From: Gammaproteobacteria bacterium UBA2810
GTDB taxonomy: Bacteria; Pseudomonadota; Gammaproteobacteria; Enterobacterales; Succinivibrionaceae
Direction of reading: 5' to 3'
Length of the DNA stretch: 64,000 bases
Assembly: GCA_002351705.1 (NCBI GenBank)
Contig: DEHC01000069.1
Location: forward strand, 1 to 64,000
Below, in pieces: positions 37,710-46,817 of this stretch. Each line of letters opens with the position of its first letter. Position 1 is the stretch's first letter. Under the pieces are notes generated by a model. That model was not told the origin of the DNA. It searched no databases and saw nothing but the letters and a program-made list of their open reading frames with translations. The translations under genes were made by a program, and so were the position numbers.

Positions 37710-38659
37710 CAGATGAGTTTTCCCTCATCGGGAAATACTTCATTTATGATGATGAAGGCCGCCTCTCCGTCCCCAACGGTGACGACTGCGCGGTCTTCGG
37801 CTGTCCGCCGGGCACAGAGACGGCTGTCACCACTGACTCCCTCGTCGAGGGAGTCCACTTCTTCAGGGACACCTCACCGGGATCGCTCGGGATCAAGGCA
37901 GCCGAGGTGAATCTCTCCGATCTCGCCGCCATGGGCGCCGAGCCATTCTGCATATTCCTCTCTCTTGTCCTTCCCTCCCCGGACGAGAGCTTTATCATTC
38001 CTTTCGCCGAGGCGCTCCGGTCAGATCTGAGTCGCCGCAATGCCTTCCTTGCGGGAGGCAATATGTCGAGAGGCCCACTCAGCATCACGGTGACAGCGCT
38101 CGGACGGCTGCCTCTGGGCACGGCTGTAAGAAGGGTCGGCGCAGCCGAGGGAGACATAATCGCGGCAACCGGAACCCTGGGGGCCGCGGCCCTCGCGGTG
38201 GAGGACACCATGAGCGGAAAGGTCACAGTCGACCGCCCCTCATGGGAGGAGGCGCGGAGGCGCCTTGAGCGGCCGGAGGCGAGGATCGAGGAAGGAATTG
38301 CCCTTAGGGGACTTGCGCACTCGATGCTCGACATCTCCGACGGGATCTCGTCAGACATCAGTCATCTTCTCCGCTGCGGGCTCGGCGCAGTGATAAACCT
38401 TGAGCAGCTCCCTTTCTCCCCGGCACTCTCGGCGCTTCCTGAGGAGCGGAAAATCGATCTTGCCGTCGCAGGCGGCGGAGACTACGAGCTCCTCCTGACC
38501 ATGTCAGAGGAGAGCTTCAGGGAGGCAATTAAAATTCCGGTCCTCCAGAGGACCGGACTGACGCAGATTGGAAGAATTACCGGCTCGGGGAAGGCAGAGT
38601 ATCTGCTCCGAGGCGTTCCCCGGGAAGTGCCTGACGGCTGGAACCATTTCAGGCACTGA
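37706..38659 (+). CDS. thiL: Thiamine-monophosphate kinase ThiL
   Basis: Phosphorylates thiamine monophosphate to thiamine pyrophosphate. The 317 residues follow the family closely: EFSLIGKYF, NGDDCAV, TTDSLVEGVHF, NLSDLAAMGA and RGPLSITVTALG. The GGDT motif that normally contributes a metal-binding aspartate reads GGNM (Asn119), an unusual change; all other acidic signatures are present. The start overlaps nusB, the common gammaproteobacterial nusB-thiL pair; pgpA does not follow. Confidence 0.95.
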   Translation: MTDEFSLIGKYFIYDDEGRLSVPNGDDCAVFGCPPGTETAVTTDSLVEGVHFFRDTSPGSLGIKAAEVNLSDLAAMGAEPFCIFLSLVLPSPDESFIIPFAEALRSDLSRRNAFLAGGNMSRGPLSITVTALGRLPLGTAVRRVGAAEGDIIAATGTLGAAALAVEDTMSGKVTVDRPSWEEARRRLERPEARIEEGIALRGLAHSMLDISDGISSDISHLLRCGLGAVINLEQLPFSPALSALPEERKIDLAVAGGGDYELLLTMSEESFREAIKIPVLQRTGLTQIGRITGSGKAEYLLRGVPREVPDGWNHFRH

Positions 38660-38678
38660 TCCGGGCAAGGCCTGGCTT

Positions 38679-39341
38679 TCAGGCAAATTTCAGGACGTCA
38701 CTGAAATTTCCGGTCACGAGCTCAGGGCCGAACTCTCCGATGTCGTGCCCGTAGTTGTAGCCGTAGGTAAGTCCGACAGACGACACACCGGCTGCCTTTG
38801 CCGCCAGGATATCGTTTGAGGAGTCGCCGACCATGACTGTCTCCCCGGGCTTCGCACCGAGCTTCTCCATGGCGTAGAGGATAGGAGCCGGGCTCGGCTT
38901 CTTCTCCTTTATGACGCCGCCGCCCAGGGTGAAGTCAAAGCACTCGAAGATCCCTGCGCTCCTGAGGAAGGGCTCGATGTAGGGCTGAGGCTTGTTGGTA
39001 ACTATGCCGAGCTTCTTCCCGAGTTCCTTCAGCTTCCTTACGGTCTCCGCAACGCCGGGGAAGAGCTTGTAGTTCGCAGTGATCTGGCGCATGTACTCGT
39101 CAGAGTAGGCCTTTTTGAACTTTACGAACTCCTCCTCGCTGAAGTCAGAGTAGTCAGCGTCAAAGCTTCTCTTCATGGAGCGGAGCACCAGCTTGTCAAG
39201 GCCGTTTCCGACATAGCCCCTGACCTCGCTCTCGGGAGGATAGTCACGGCCGAGCGAGGAGAAGCTGTTTTTGATGCTGATGGCCATCTGCGGGACAGTG
39301 TCTGCCACGGTTCCGTCTATGTCAAAAAGGAAGCAGTTCAT
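38679..39341 (-). CDS. gph: Phosphoglycolate phosphatase, HAD family
   Basis: HAD hydrolase that removes 2-phosphoglycolate. The 220 residues have motif I FLFDIDGTVADT (nucleophile Asp8), motif II with IVTNKP, and motif IV VMVGDSSNDILAAKAAG. The rpe-gph arrangement supports phosphoglycolate phosphatase over other HAD functions. GGAGG is upstream; the ATG shares a base with the rpe stop. Confidence 0.9.
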   Translation of the reverse strand: MNCFLFDIDGTVADTVPQMAISIKNSFSSLGRDYPPESEVRGYVGNGLDKLVLRSMKRSFDADYSDFSEEEFVKFKKAYSDEYMRQITANYKLFPGVAETVRKLKELGKKLGIVTNKPQPYIEPFLRSAGIFECFDFTLGGGVIKEKKPSPAPILYAMEKLGAKPGETVMVGDSSNDILAAKAAGVSSVGLTYGYNYGHDIGEFGPELVTGNFSDVLKFA

Positions 39342-40015
39342 CAGCAGGCCCCTCCGAGTTTCTCACGCATTTCAGCGATTGCCCTGCCGTAGTCGTCCGC
39401 GCCGAAAATCGCGGAGCCTGCAACGAACATGTCGGCGCCTGCGTCAGCAATTTCCCTGATGTTCGAGGCCTTGACGCCGCCGTCGACCTCCAGACGGATA
39501 TCGCGGCCAGAGTCATCGATCATCTTCCTAACCTCACGGAGCTTCCCTAGGGTTCCAGGGATGAAGCTCTGTCCGCCGAAGCCGGGATTCACCGACATCA
39601 GCATGATGATGTCGACTGTATCCATCTCATAGCGGAGCCACTCGGTCGAGGTGGCGGGATTGAGCACCAGCCCGCACTTGAGCCCGAAGCTCTTTATGAG
39701 TCGGAGCGTACGGTCAGGATGCTGCGAGGCCTCAGGATGAAAGGTGATATAGGAGGCGCCGGCCTCGGCGAACATAGAGACGAGCGGATCCACCGGCGAT
39801 GTCATCAGATGGCAGTCAAGTGGGGCCTCAATGCCGCACTTTCTGAGAGCCTTCACAACGAGTGGTCCGATGGTGAGGTTCGGGACATAGTGGTTGTCCA
39901 TGACGTCAACATGGATGACATCGGCACCGGCGCTGAGGACATTCCTGACCTCGTCCCCGAGCCTTGAGAAATCAGCCGAGAGGATGGAGGGAGCAATAAG
40001 ATATTTCCTGGACAC
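39341..40015 (-). CDS. rpe: Ribulose-phosphate 3-epimerase
   Basis: Interconverts ribulose-5-phosphate and xylulose-5-phosphate in the pentose phosphate pathway. The product starts with GTG at 40015 (AGGAG 8 bases upstream), giving [21 protein letters not shown] and 225 residues, the normal size; a longer frame to 40084 lacks a ribosome site and homology. TIM-barrel signatures include [29 protein letters not shown] and [10 protein letters not shown]. It is coupled to gph. Confidence 0.95.
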   Translation of the reverse strand: MSRKYLIAPSILSADFSRLGDEVRNVLSAGADVIHVDVMDNHYVPNLTIGPLVVKALRKCGIEAPLDCHLMTSPVDPLVSMFAEAGASYITFHPEASQHPDRTLRLIKSFGLKCGLVLNPATSTEWLRYEMDTVDIIMLMSVNPGFGGQSFIPGTLGKLREVRKMIDDSGRDIRLEVDGGVKASNIREIADAGADMFVAGSAIFGADDYGRAIAEMREKLGGAC

Positions 40016-40070
40016 GGGATTTTCTCCTAGATGATCTGAGTTTTCAAAACTTCTGCCAAAAACTGCTGCA

Positions 40071-40098
40071 ATTTTATAAAACACTGATAATTCGGCAA
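40071..40098 (-). promoter_or_regulatory. Candidate sigma-70 promoter of rpe-gph
   Basis: Minus-strand TTGCCG and TAAAAT are separated by 16 bases; the predicted start lies about 50 bases before the rpe GTG. Confidence 0.5.
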
Positions 40099-40149
40099 GT
40101 TACATAAATTTAAGCAATTTGTGGAACTCTTTTAACAAGTACAATGTAC

Positions 40150-40345
40150 CAGCCTGCAGAATTCCGCTGTTCATATCAGAGTATATGCATAGCAGCGCAG
40201 GCTGCCGTTAAAAATCCGGATGTTCGCTTTACAAACAGTGCCGGAACCATTCTTAGTCTTAATTGATTTCAGCTCATCCGAAAACGACTTCTAACAGCAT
40301 TGCACCTTAAAGACGCTTATGAAAAAGCTGAAGCGTCATTTTTCC
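40150..40345 (+). ncRNA. Possible small RNA ending at an orphan terminator
   Basis: The hairpin GACGCTT/AAGCGTC (40312-40318, 40331-40337) followed by ATTTTTCC would terminate plus-strand transcription, yet no plus-strand gene lies upstream. A TACAAT at about 40140 with TTGTGG 15 bases before it is the best promoter candidate, with a short spacer. The 5' end is therefore uncertain. Confidence 0.25.
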
Positions 40346-40392
40346 GAACACAGCTGTAAAACTGAAACAGATGAGATTAAAGACTGACTTCT

Positions 40393-40418
40393 GAAAACAA
40401 GAGCCGCATAAGCGGCTC
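40393..40418 (-). terminator. Rho-independent terminator after damX
   Basis: A perfect 7-bp stem GAGCCGC/GCGGCTC with a four-base loop is followed on the minus strand by TTGTTTTC. It lies 22 bases after the damX stop. Confidence 0.75.
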
Positions 40419-40440
40419 CCGTAAAACATGGCCTGATGGA

Positions 40441-42348
40441 TTATTCCTTGGTAACCCACGCATCATGGGCAAGGCTCGTGGCCTTCTTCCTGGCGGCATC
40501 CGCGGATGCCCTGTCTGCGTAGGAGCCCATGTAGAGCTTGTAGCTGCGGCCTACCTTGACTATGCGGCAGGCCTCAGGGCACTTTGCCTTCATCTCGGTA
40601 AGCTTCTCGAAGTCAGAGGAGCTTGAGAGCTGTACAGTATATCTGCCGGCAGCTGAAGATGCCGCTGCTGCAGGCTTTGAGGACGCTGCAGACCTGCCGC
40701 CCTGCACCTCGGCAAAAGGCACAACCTGGCCTGCCTTGAGGGTAGAGGTTCTGCCGGACTCGGCCTTCTCGCGCCTTTCAGCCTCAGCCTTCCTTGCCGC
40801 ATCGGAAACCTTTGCATCGGTCTTCTTCCCGGCTGCAGCCTGCTCCCTGGCCTTCTTCTCAGCCTCGGCTTTGCCCTTTGCATCAGCCTTGGCCTTCGAC
40901 TCGTCCCTGGCCTTCTTCTCGGCATCGGCCTTGGCCTTTGCATCAGCCTTGGCCTTCGCCTCTTCCTGTGCCTTCTTCTCAGCCTCGGCCTTTGCCTTTG
41001 CCTTAGCCTCAGCCTCCTTTCTCGCTGCCTCGGCCTTCTGATCATCAGCAGATGAGCTCTTCTTCTCGGCACCATCATTGGGCTTTCTGAGCGGTGCTAC
41101 ATCAGACTCGGCAGGAAGCTCCTTGCCATGCGCGTCAGTGAGCGGAAGAGGCTGCTCCTTCTTCTGCTCGGGCGCTGCCGCAGGAGACTGCTGCGCTGCG
41201 CCCTGCTGCTCTGCAGCTGCAGGAGCTGGGGCAGGCTTCTCAGCGGATGCAGGCGCTGCTGCGGACTGAGAGGGAGATACGGGGTTCTCGGCGGCAGGAG
41301 CAGCGGCGGATGCAGAGGGAGCAGGCTTCGGCGCCTCTGCAGCAGGATTGGGCGTTTCAGCGGCAGCAGGTGTTTCAGCGGGCTTTGAAGGAGCCGGAGC
41401 TGCGGCAGGTGCGGGGGTCTGGGCGGCCGGAGCCTCCCCTGCATTGGACGAAGGTCCGGAAATCTTGGCCTGCTGTACTACAACAGGCTCCGGAGCCGGA
41501 GCTTTCTTCTCGCCGCCGGAGGTGAGAAGAGGGATAAGTATCGCGATCATTGCAATGGCAAGGAGCGCAGTCACGCAGATCAGGATAATCTTGGTCTTGT
41601 CTCTGCGCCTTTCAAGCCTGGAGCTGTCTCCGGGCTTTCTTTTTATCGGGGAATCAGCGCCGGGGACAATGCCCTCACCGAAGGCATCAGATTTTCCGTT
41701 CAAATTATCTGACATAACGTTACCTACCATTTTGACGATTTCACCGGGCAGAGGCCCGCACTTGGACACTACCTCGGCGATGACTTTGGGATCCGGCTTG
41801 TCCTTGCCGTTGCCGGCTCTGCTTAAATAATTCTCCGCAAGATACTTCTTCTCATCCTGCTTCAGGGCCTCAATCTCCATGACGCTGACAGCCGCGCGGC
41901 TCTTCTCGTCAAAGAGCTGCTGCACCGGAGCAGAGCCAGTGAGCATTATCGAAATGCTGCAAATGTCCTTGTAGGCTGCGAAGAACTCGAAAATCTCTGA
42001 GGCGAAGACCTGGCCGAGATAGTCAGCGGAGTCGATGACAATGAAGAATTTCTTTCCGGAGAAGTCAAGATACTGGCAGGTGCTGGTCAGCCTGTCCTGC
42101 GGATCGAAGATGGCAGGAGGGAAAAGCCCCTTGACGACCATCTCCCTGGCCCGCGCGGGATCATCCCCGGGGTGGCACTCGCAGTAGACGGTCTGGATGC
42201 CCTGGGCCTGGAGGTCACCGATTACCATTTCGGAAATCACGGTGCGGCCGCTTCCATGCTCGCCCAGGAGGTAAATCATCGAGCTGGCTGTTCTGACCTT
42301 CTCGTCAATTTTATTTGCCAGCAGACGCTGGCTGGCTATAATCAGCAT
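40441..42348 (-). CDS. damX: DamX: ATPase-like domain plus SPOR domain cell-division protein
   Basis: Septal-ring protein that binds denuded peptidoglycan through its C-terminal SPOR domain. Residues 1-220 form an AAA-like domain whose Walker A reads GEHGSGRT (29-36), with Arg35 in place of the usual lysine, and Walker B-like FFIVIDSAD. A membrane helix at about 255-277 follows, then 280 residues of Ala/Pro-rich linker and a TolA-like Lys/Ala/Glu helix (repeats of EAEKKA and AKADAK). The SPOR domain (about 563-635) starts YTVQLSSSSDF. The start overlaps aroB by 7 bases, the conserved aroK-aroB-damX order; dam does not follow. Confidence 0.9.
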   Translation of the reverse strand: MLIIASQRLLANKIDEKVRTASSMIYLLGEHGSGRTVISEMVIGDLQAQGIQTVYCECHPGDDPARAREMVVKGLFPPAIFDPQDRLTSTCQYLDFSGKKFFIVIDSADYLGQVFASEIFEFFAAYKDICSISIMLTGSAPVQQLFDEKSRAAVSVMEIEALKQDEKKYLAENYLSRAGNGKDKPDPKVIAEVVSKCGPLPGEIVKMVGNVMSDNLNGKSDAFGEGIVPGADSPIKRKPGDSSRLERRRDKTKIILICVTALLAIAMIAILIPLLTSGGEKKAPAPEPVVVQQAKISGPSSNAGEAPAAQTPAPAAAPAPSKPAETPAAAETPNPAAEAPKPAPSASAAAPAAENPVSPSQSAAAPASAEKPAPAPAAAEQQGAAQQSPAAAPEQKKEQPLPLTDAHGKELPAESDVAPLRKPNDGAEKKSSSADDQKAEAARKEAEAKAKAKAEAEKKAQEEAKAKADAKAKADAEKKARDESKAKADAKGKAEAEKKAREQAAAGKKTDAKVSDAARKAEAERREKAESGRTSTLKAGQVVPFAEVQGGRSAASSKPAAAASSAAGRYTVQLSSSSDFEKLTEMKAKCPEACRIVKVGRSYKLYMGSYADRASADAARKKATSLAHDAWVTKE

Positions 42349-43427
42349 TTTTTCCTCAGATCCTCAATGGCACGGCTGACAAGCTCTGCCGGAATATCAT
42401 CAAGAACACCCGCATGTCCGATCCCGTCCGGAATCACGTAGCGGATCCTGCCGTTCCGGACTTTCTTGTCGTGGATCATGTTCTCATAGAAAATGTCATA
42501 GTTCATGTCGGCAGGGACCTGCACAGGAAGCGACGCGCGCTCAAGAAGCGCGGTTATCCGCCTGAACTCGTCCTCGCTCATCCTGCCGAGGTATACGGCA
42601 ACCCTCGCGGCGCAGACCATGCCTGCCGCAACGCCCTCACCGTGAAGCCAGACCCCGTAGCCCTCATGGCACTCGATGGCATGCCCGAAGGTGTGCCCTA
42701 GGTTCAGGAGTGCCCTCACTCCGCTCTCCCGCTCATCCTCATGCACGACCTCGGCCTTGATTGAGCAACAGGTCTTTATGGTCCTCACGAGGCTCTCCTC
42801 GTCGAGGCTCATGATACTGTCCATGCTGTCCTCAAGGAAGCGGAAGAAGTCAGAATCCCACATGATGCCGTACTTGATGACCTCGGCAAGCCCGGCGGAG
42901 AGCTGGCGGCGGTCGAGAGTCCTGAGCGTATCAGTGTCTATAACAACGGATTTAGGCTGATGGAACGCGCCGATCATGTTCTTCCCGAGAGGATGGTTCA
43001 CTCCGGTCTTGCCTCCTACGGAGGAGTCGACATGGGCAAGGAGGGTTGTCGCGCACTGGATGAAGTCAACGCCCCTCTGGTAGCAGGCTGCCGCGAAGCC
43101 GGTCATGTCGCCGACAACGCCGCCGCCGAGCGCTACCAGGGTTACATCGCGTCCGGCATCGTTCCTGAGGAGGGCCGTTATGATGCTCTCGATGCCGTCA
43201 AGGTTCTTGTACTGCTCACCGTCCTTCAGGATGACTGAGTGGACATTGAAGCCTGAAAGGGTCTTCTCGAGCTTTTCAAGATAAAGAGGGGCCACGGTCT
43301 CGTTGGAGACAATCATCACGTCCCTGCCCCTTACATACGGGGCAAAGCAGTCAGCGGCGGATATGAGGCCGCTTCCGATGAAAATCGGATATGATCTGCT
43401 CCCGAGATCTACTTTCAGCTGTTCCAT
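42342..43427 (-). CDS. aroB: 3-dehydroquinate synthase
   Basis: Second step of the shikimate pathway, converting DAHP to 3-dehydroquinate with NAD and a divalent metal. The 361-residue protein shows ALGGGVVGDMTGFAAACYQRG, TTLLAHVDSSVGGKTGVNH and the metal-ligand region LLNLGHTFGHAIE. GGAG is 6 bases before the ATG, which shares a base with the aroK stop. Confidence 0.97.
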   Translation of the reverse strand: MEQLKVDLGSRSYPIFIGSGLISAADCFAPYVRGRDVMIVSNETVAPLYLEKLEKTLSGFNVHSVILKDGEQYKNLDGIESIITALLRNDAGRDVTLVALGGGVVGDMTGFAAACYQRGVDFIQCATTLLAHVDSSVGGKTGVNHPLGKNMIGAFHQPKSVVIDTDTLRTLDRRQLSAGLAEVIKYGIMWDSDFFRFLEDSMDSIMSLDEESLVRTIKTCCSIKAEVVHEDERESGVRALLNLGHTFGHAIECHEGYGVWLHGEGVAAGMVCAARVAVYLGRMSEDEFRRITALLERASLPVQVPADMNYDIFYENMIHDKKVRNGRIRYVIPDGIGHAGVLDDIPAELVSRAIEDLRKKC

Positions 43428-43945
43428 CAGTTACTCCGAAATTCCTTAGCTATGAAGGCCGCGATCTCCCTCGGAGAATGGCCGTCAGTCAGGATCCTGC
43501 AGTCAGCGCACTCCTCATAGAGGGGCTTGCGCTTCTCATAAATCGTGCCGAGCACCTCGGCTCTGTTCTGCCCTTTGAGTAGGGGCCTGGAGTCGCTTTT
43601 AGCGGTCCTTTCAGCCTGCTCGCCGACTGAGGTTTCTAGAAAAACGACGAAGCAGTCGCGCTTCAGCAGCTTTCGGGTATTGGCGGACAAAACAGCACCG
43701 CCTCCGGTCGCGAGCACGATTCCCTCTCCGGACACCAGGTCCTTTATGGTGCTCTCCTCCCTTGCGCGGAAGCCCGTCTCGCCCTCCGCCTCGAATATAT
43801 ACGGAATTGACGCGCCTGCGTTCTTCTCTATCTGCTCATCGGAATCGACAAACTGCTTGCCGAGTACGGAGGCAAGTATTTTTCCGACTGTGCTCTTTCC
43901 GGCCCCCATTGGCCCGATCAGAACAATGACGCTGTTTTCACGCAT
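43427..43945 (-). CDS. aroK: Shikimate kinase I
   Basis: Phosphorylates shikimate. The 172 residues contain the P-loop GPMGAGKST at about 11-19, the shikimate-binding DSD (FVDSDEQIE) and the lid arginine region. GGAG is 6 bases before the ATG. It is separated from pilQ by its own promoter and the pilQ terminator. Confidence 0.96.
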   Translation of the reverse strand: MRENSVIVLIGPMGAGKSTVGKILASVLGKQFVDSDEQIEKNAGASIPYIFEAEGETGFRAREESTIKDLVSGEGIVLATGGGAVLSANTRKLLKRDCFVVFLETSVGEQAERTAKSDSRPLLKGQNRAEVLGTIYEKRKPLYEECADCRILTDGHSPREIAAFIAKEFRSN

Positions 43946-43968
43946 AAATCACTCCGGGTTACACGTGC

Positions 43969-43998
43969 ATTATAAGCTAAACAGGCTCTGAATCACAA
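43969..43998 (-). promoter_or_regulatory. Sigma-70 promoter of aroK-aroB-damX
   Basis: A perfect minus-strand TATAAT (plus 43969-43974) with TTGTGA 18 bases upstream would start transcription near 43962, only about 17 bases before the aroK ATG. Confidence 0.6.
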
Positions 43999-44055
43999 AA
44001 TTTAAGGAAAGAACGGACGGGACGGGGATATGCCCCGGCGGAAGGAATTTCAAAG

Positions 44056-44080
44056 ACGAAAAAGGGGGCCGGAGCCCCCT
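44056..44080 (-). terminator. Rho-independent terminator after pilQ
   Basis: On the minus strand AGGGGGC/GCCCCCT forms a 7-bp stem with a four-base loop, followed by five T. It lies 26 bases after the pilQ stop. Confidence 0.8.
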
Positions 44081-44105
44081 TCTGATTCACCTGAACTGCT
44101 TAGTA

Positions 44106-46229
44106 TCAGCGCTTGATCTCTACAATCTTCGGAGTTACGAAGATCAGGAGCTCCTGGCGGCGGCTGTCGTCGCGGGTGTACTTGAAGAGACGTCCGAGAT
44201 AAGGGATATCGCCGAGGATAGGCACCTTGCTGACGGACTTGGTGATCTGCTGCTGGTAGATTCCGCCGAGAACGATGGTCTCGCCGTTGCCGACCAGAAC
44301 CTGAGTCTCAACCCTCTTGGTGTTGATTTCCTGAGCGGTACCGGTACCGGTTGCAACCGTATCACCCGGGGTGTCCTGAGTTACCTTCAGGTCAAGGATA
44401 ATGGAGTTATCCGGAGTGATCTGAGGGGTAACCTCAAGTCCGAGAACTGCTTCCTTCCAGTCAACGGAGGTTGCGCCTGATGAGGTGCTTACGTTGGTCG
44501 GGATTTCGGTACCCTGCTGGATCTTGGCAGCCTTCTGGTTGGAGGTGGTTACGCGCGGTGAGGAGATAATCTCGCCCTTGGACTCAGTCTCGAGTGCGGA
44601 GAGGTACATATCAAGCAGGTCATCGCCGAACCACTTGCCGATCTCAATGCCGATACCCTGGGTTGCGATAGGCAGCGCAGTGTTGACATGAGCAGAATAG
44701 TGTCCGGTGCTTGCGAAGTTGCCGTAAGGATCCTCACCACTGCCGGTACCGTTAGCAGGGAGTGAGTTCGAAGTCGGGGAGAAGCCCTGCTTCGAGCTTG
44801 CGCCGCTGGTGCGGGAGTAAGCCCAGTTGATGCCGAGCTCGTCGGTGGAGGCATTGTTGATGGAGACAATTCTTGCCTCAATCTGAACCTGCTTGACAGG
44901 AACATCGAGACGCTCGACGAGGTCGATTATGCGGTCGACGTTGTCAGGAAGGTCCTTGACAATGAGGGTGTTGGTTCTCGCGTCAACAGCTACCGAGCCA
45001 CGGGGTGAAAGGATTGACTGGTTGGCAGCGTCATTCCTGCCCTCGTCGTTGGCGACACCGCGGGAAAGTCCGCCGATGAGGGTAGCAAGATCGGAAGCCT
45101 TGGCATAGTTGACCTGGATGAACTCAGTGGTCAGCGGAGCGAGCTCCTCAACCTTCTTCTTGCCCTCAAGCTTGGTCTTCTCGAGGTTTGCAAGCTCCTC
45201 TGCCTTAGCGACAAGGAGGATATTGCCCTCAAGGCGCTTGTCAAGTCCCTTTACGCGGAGAACAGTCTCAAGGGCCTGCTCCCAGGGCACATTGTCAAGG
45301 CGGAGGGTGATGTTGCCGGTTACAGAGTCAGTCGTGACCAGGTTGAAGTTGTTGAAGTCAGCCAGGATCTGCAGCACGGAGCGAATGGAAATCTCCTGGA
45401 AGTTAAGGGAGATGGGCTTGCCGGTGTACTTAGGCAGCTCTTCCTGCTTCTCGATCTGCTTGTTGACGCTGATCACAACCTGACGGCCGTTCTGGTTGTA
45501 CTTGTAGTCAACCTTTCCGTCGTAGGTGATGTCAACGATGGCATTGCCGCCCTCACGGGTGACTCTTACCTTCTTAAGCGGAGTGCCGAAGTCAGAAAGG
45601 TCCATGGTGGTGAGCTGGTTGGCCTGGACATCAGTCGAGTGGAAGGTCGCGATCAGGTGGTTTCCGCGCGGATGAACATCAACGGCAGCGGAGTTGTTGT
45701 CGAGGGAAACTGCGACAACGCCGCCGTCAGTGCTGCGTTTCTGGAAATCAACCTTGGTAACGGTGTTGATTGAGGAAGAGGAGCCTGCTGCAGAGGGAAG
45801 CACGCTGGGAGTAGCGTTCATCTTGGCAGCGGTGACCTTGCCGCTCTCGCCTACCATGACCCTGAGGGAGTTGCCCTGCTGTGAGATCTGGTAAGGCTTG
45901 AGCTCCTCAAGTCCGACGTTGATGAGAAGGTTGTCGCCGATGTTTGCGACGTCAATCTTCTTTACGCCGTGACGGAGAACCTCGACGGTGTTGCGTGCAA
46001 GCCCTGATTCTGAATCCGGGATCTCGAGCACCAGCTCGTCCGGATGATATCTGAGCTTGTCGGTATAGTTGCCAACCTGACCGTCAAAGACAAAGTCAAG
46101 ACTGATCTGGTTTGCGTAGCTTGTATTGATCTTAACGTTCTGAAGCTTCGCCGCCTCAGCCGGTACACAAGCACCAGCAAGTGTTGCAACAGCAACGATA
46201 AGACCTATTTTGGATTTGTGAAATTTCAT
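44106..46229 (-). CDS. pilQ: Type IV pilus secretin PilQ
   Basis: Outer-membrane multimeric channel through which the pilus exits. The 707 residues begin with a signal peptide (about 1-27, ending PAEAA), followed by two AMIN-type peptidoglycan-binding domains, a secretin/TonB short N domain (ISLNFQEISIRSVLQILADF), an N1 domain and the C-terminal secretin barrel (about 440-705), with VPILGDIPYLGRLFKY and the terminal LLIFVTPKIVE. AGGA precedes the ATG. Last gene of the pilMN-O-P-Q operon. Confidence 0.97.
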   Translation of the reverse strand: MKFHKSKIGLIVAVATLAGACVPAEAAKLQNVKINTSYANQISLDFVFDGQVGNYTDKLRYHPDELVLEIPDSESGLARNTVEVLRHGVKKIDVANIGDNLLINVGLEELKPYQISQQGNSLRVMVGESGKVTAAKMNATPSVLPSAAGSSSSINTVTKVDFQKRSTDGGVVAVSLDNNSAAVDVHPRGNHLIATFHSTDVQANQLTTMDLSDFGTPLKKVRVTREGGNAIVDITYDGKVDYKYNQNGRQVVISVNKQIEKQEELPKYTGKPISLNFQEISIRSVLQILADFNNFNLVTTDSVTGNITLRLDNVPWEQALETVLRVKGLDKRLEGNILLVAKAEELANLEKTKLEGKKKVEELAPLTTEFIQVNYAKASDLATLIGGLSRGVANDEGRNDAANQSILSPRGSVAVDARTNTLIVKDLPDNVDRIIDLVERLDVPVKQVQIEARIVSINNASTDELGINWAYSRTSGASSKQGFSPTSNSLPANGTGSGEDPYGNFASTGHYSAHVNTALPIATQGIGIEIGKWFGDDLLDMYLSALETESKGEIISSPRVTTSNQKAAKIQQGTEIPTNVSTSSGATSVDWKEAVLGLEVTPQITPDNSIILDLKVTQDTPGDTVATGTGTAQEINTKRVETQVLVGNGETIVLGGIYQQQITKSVSKVPILGDIPYLGRLFKYTRDDSRRQELLIFVTPKIVEIKR

Positions 46230-46244
46230 AATAATTCCTGCTTG

Positions 46245-46817
46245 CTAATTCCGCTTGTCTGCCACATTAAGTTCAATCTTAGTGCTCTTCTTCTTGTAAC
46301 AGCCCGGCTTCTCCTGAACGTACTCGTCAAGTTGAATAGCCTCAGGTGTTATCGCAGTTACCTGGCCCATGTTGAGACCCATGTAGCTGCCTACCTTGAC
46401 CTTCTGGTTCTGGACTGAATGGGCTCCCACCTGGACGATGCCCCACAGCTGGCCGGCTCCGTCCTTGTAAGTTCCCTTCATGATCAGATTGTCAAGAGAG
46501 TAGTGCTCGAGCGAGTCCTTGACCGTTCTTGAGACAAGAGCGGTAATGTCGTCGCATCCTTCCTCATGGAAGCTCTGGGTAATCTGAGGAAGCTCTGCGC
46601 GGGGCCTTACGAACGGCGAGCGATCAGTCGCCGGGGTAAAGGACGCAGGCACATAGTCATTCACTACAGGAAGCTCCGGAATCTGGGGATGGGGCCTGTT
46701 TCCGACCTCAACCACAAACTGCTGCAGATCTTCCGTTCCGCCGCAGGCCGTAAGCAGGGCTGCGGACACGCATGATGCGACAAGAACTGAAAGTTTACGC
46801 ATCTTCATTCCGTTCAT
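46245..46817 (-). CDS. pilP: Type IV pilus lipoprotein PilP
   Basis: Inner-membrane lipoprotein linking PilNO to PilQ. The lipobox LTAC lies at residues 22-25 (Cys25), followed by a proline-rich disordered segment and a C-terminal beta-domain with WGIVQVGAHSVQNQKVKVGSYMG. At 190 residues it is of normal size. The first ATG overlaps the pilO stop by four bases; ATGs three and five codons downstream are alternatives that would also give a signal peptide. Confidence 0.9.
   Translation of the reverse strand: MNGMKMRKLSVLVASCVSAALLTACGGTEDLQQFVVEVGNRPHPQIPELPVVNDYVPASFTPATDRSPFVRPRAELPQITQSFHEEGCDDITALVSRTVKDSLEHYSLDNLIMKGTYKDGAGQLWGIVQVGAHSVQNQKVKVGSYMGLNMGQVTAITPEAIQLDEYVQEKPGCYKKKSTKIELNVADKRN

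Larger units (their letters stand above)
40016..40440. other. Gene-free gap between rpe and damX
   Basis: This 425-base AT-rich stretch holds no credible protein gene. It contains the rpe promoter candidate, the damX terminator and an orphan plus-strand hairpin with T-run, described separately as a possible small RNA. Confidence 0.7.
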
